A DNA stretch of 5,206 bases, from contig JAISLX010000089.1 of NCBI GenBank assembly GCA_031277045.1, positions 1 through 5,206 on the forward strand. Reading direction: 5' to 3'. The stretch is from Treponema sp. (GTDB taxonomy: Bacteria; Spirochaetota; Spirochaetia; Treponematales; Breznakiellaceae). The position numbers and the translations under genes are program-made. The notes below the pieces were generated by a model. It saw only the letters and a list, made by a program, of their open reading frames with translations, was not told where the DNA came from and did no database searches. Positions 5,004 to 5,206 of this stretch are shown one piece after another (positions within the stretch are counted from its first letter, which is position 1; each line of letters opens with the position of its first letter).

Positions 5004-5206
5004 GAGGCTGTAACAAAAACAAACGAAGGTGATCTAAAAAGTATGATAAGGGGGTAAAGACAACAGGGGCACAAGGAAATACTATGGAATGATGCAAATC
5101 ACCATAGAAATCAAGTGCCCCCATTGCCACAGCCCTAACATAACCAGAAATGGGAAAAAGAACAAGAGCAAACAAAATTACCGCTGCAAAAATTGCGGTC
5201 GTCAAT
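5004..5206 (+). mobile_element. IS1-type element, left end (partial)
   Basis: The interrupted transposase to the left ends near 5003, and an IS1-type protein starts at 5089, so an element boundary lies between. Two candidate ends are visible: GAGGCTGTAACAAAAAC at 5004, which abuts the broken gene, and GGTGATC at 5028, which recalls the GGTGAT start of IS1 and leaves 61 bases to the start codon, close to the IS1 leader length. The sequence cannot choose between them without the other end. The element continues beyond the window. Confidence 0.6.
5089..5206 (+). CDS. IS1-family InsA-like protein, N-terminal part
   Basis: Partial gene of at least 39 codons, running off the right edge. The N-terminus is a four-cysteine zinc ribbon: CPHC (10-13) and CKNC (33-36), with a basic stretch between (RNGKKNKSKQ). 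This is the arrangement of the InsA DNA-binding domain of IS1-family transposases, which recognises the element's ends; in IS1 the catalytic DDE domain is made by frameshifting into InsB, while some relatives have one continuous gene. Which applies here is not visible. ATG 5089 and ATG 5092 are both possible starts; AAGG at 5073-5076 is the nearest candidate ribosome binding site. A three-codon frame at 5084 (ATG GAA TGA) overlaps the start. IS1595-type zinc ribbons are the main alternative. Confidence 0.75.
   Translation, partial: MMQITIEIKCPHCHSPNITRNGKKNKSKQNYRCKNCGRQ

Noticed and set aside
1..5206. A new defence, retron or toxin-antitoxin type system
   Set aside because: No reverse transcriptase, nuclease, toxin-antitoxin pair or similar effector is visible; the content is a transport-linked operon and transposase relics.

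Overview
The window looks like a spirochaete chromosome, most likely a Treponema-type organism. This is an inference from the style of the two intact proteins (a lipoprotein with a short Leu-Gly-Ala-Cys lipobox, and a helical protein of the kind I associate with treponemes), from the fairly GC-rich coding sequence, and from the many short hairpin repeats and transposase relics. I could not run a search, so the genus is not established.

Layout. Positions 1-370 hold no gene I can support. They contain a run of short hairpins and one open frame that enters from the left edge. Positions 371-557 are an intergenic control region: a 41-nt palindromic repeat, a strong hairpin terminator, a possible sigma-70 type promoter overlapping a small hairpin, and a ribosome binding site. 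Positions 558-3633 are a tight two-gene unit on the + strand: a 463-residue cytoplasmic, largely helical protein of unknown function, then one base later a 560-residue OppA-like peptide-binding lipoprotein (SBP_bac_5 family). A second, degenerate copy of the 41-nt repeat starts 11 bases after the lipoprotein stop, so the two copies flank the gene pair in the same orientation.

Positions 3690-5206 are a graveyard of insertion sequences. In order: an IS630-type transposase relic on + with an internal deletion, frame changes and a stop; a perfect 40-bp palindrome exactly where its similarity ends; a probable end of a second element on -; about 240 bp of unassigned sequence; the last 55 codons of an IS1595-type transposase on -, cut at codon level by the terminus of an IS4/IS5-superfamily element; the C-terminal part of that element's transposase on -, with one in-frame amber stop; and, at the right edge, the start of an IS1-type element whose InsA-like zinc-ribbon protein runs off the window.

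How the genes fit together. The lipoprotein should capture peptides outside the cytoplasmic membrane for an Opp/Dpp-type ABC transporter. No permease or ATPase gene lies in the window, so it is either an orphan binding protein or part of a dispersed system. The upstream protein is probably translationally coupled to it, but nothing in its sequence shows a transport role. I see no convincing new multi-gene system. The most interesting signals are the repeat pair around the operon, the perfect palindrome at the IS630 breakpoint, and a short sequence shared by the repeats and several IS ends.
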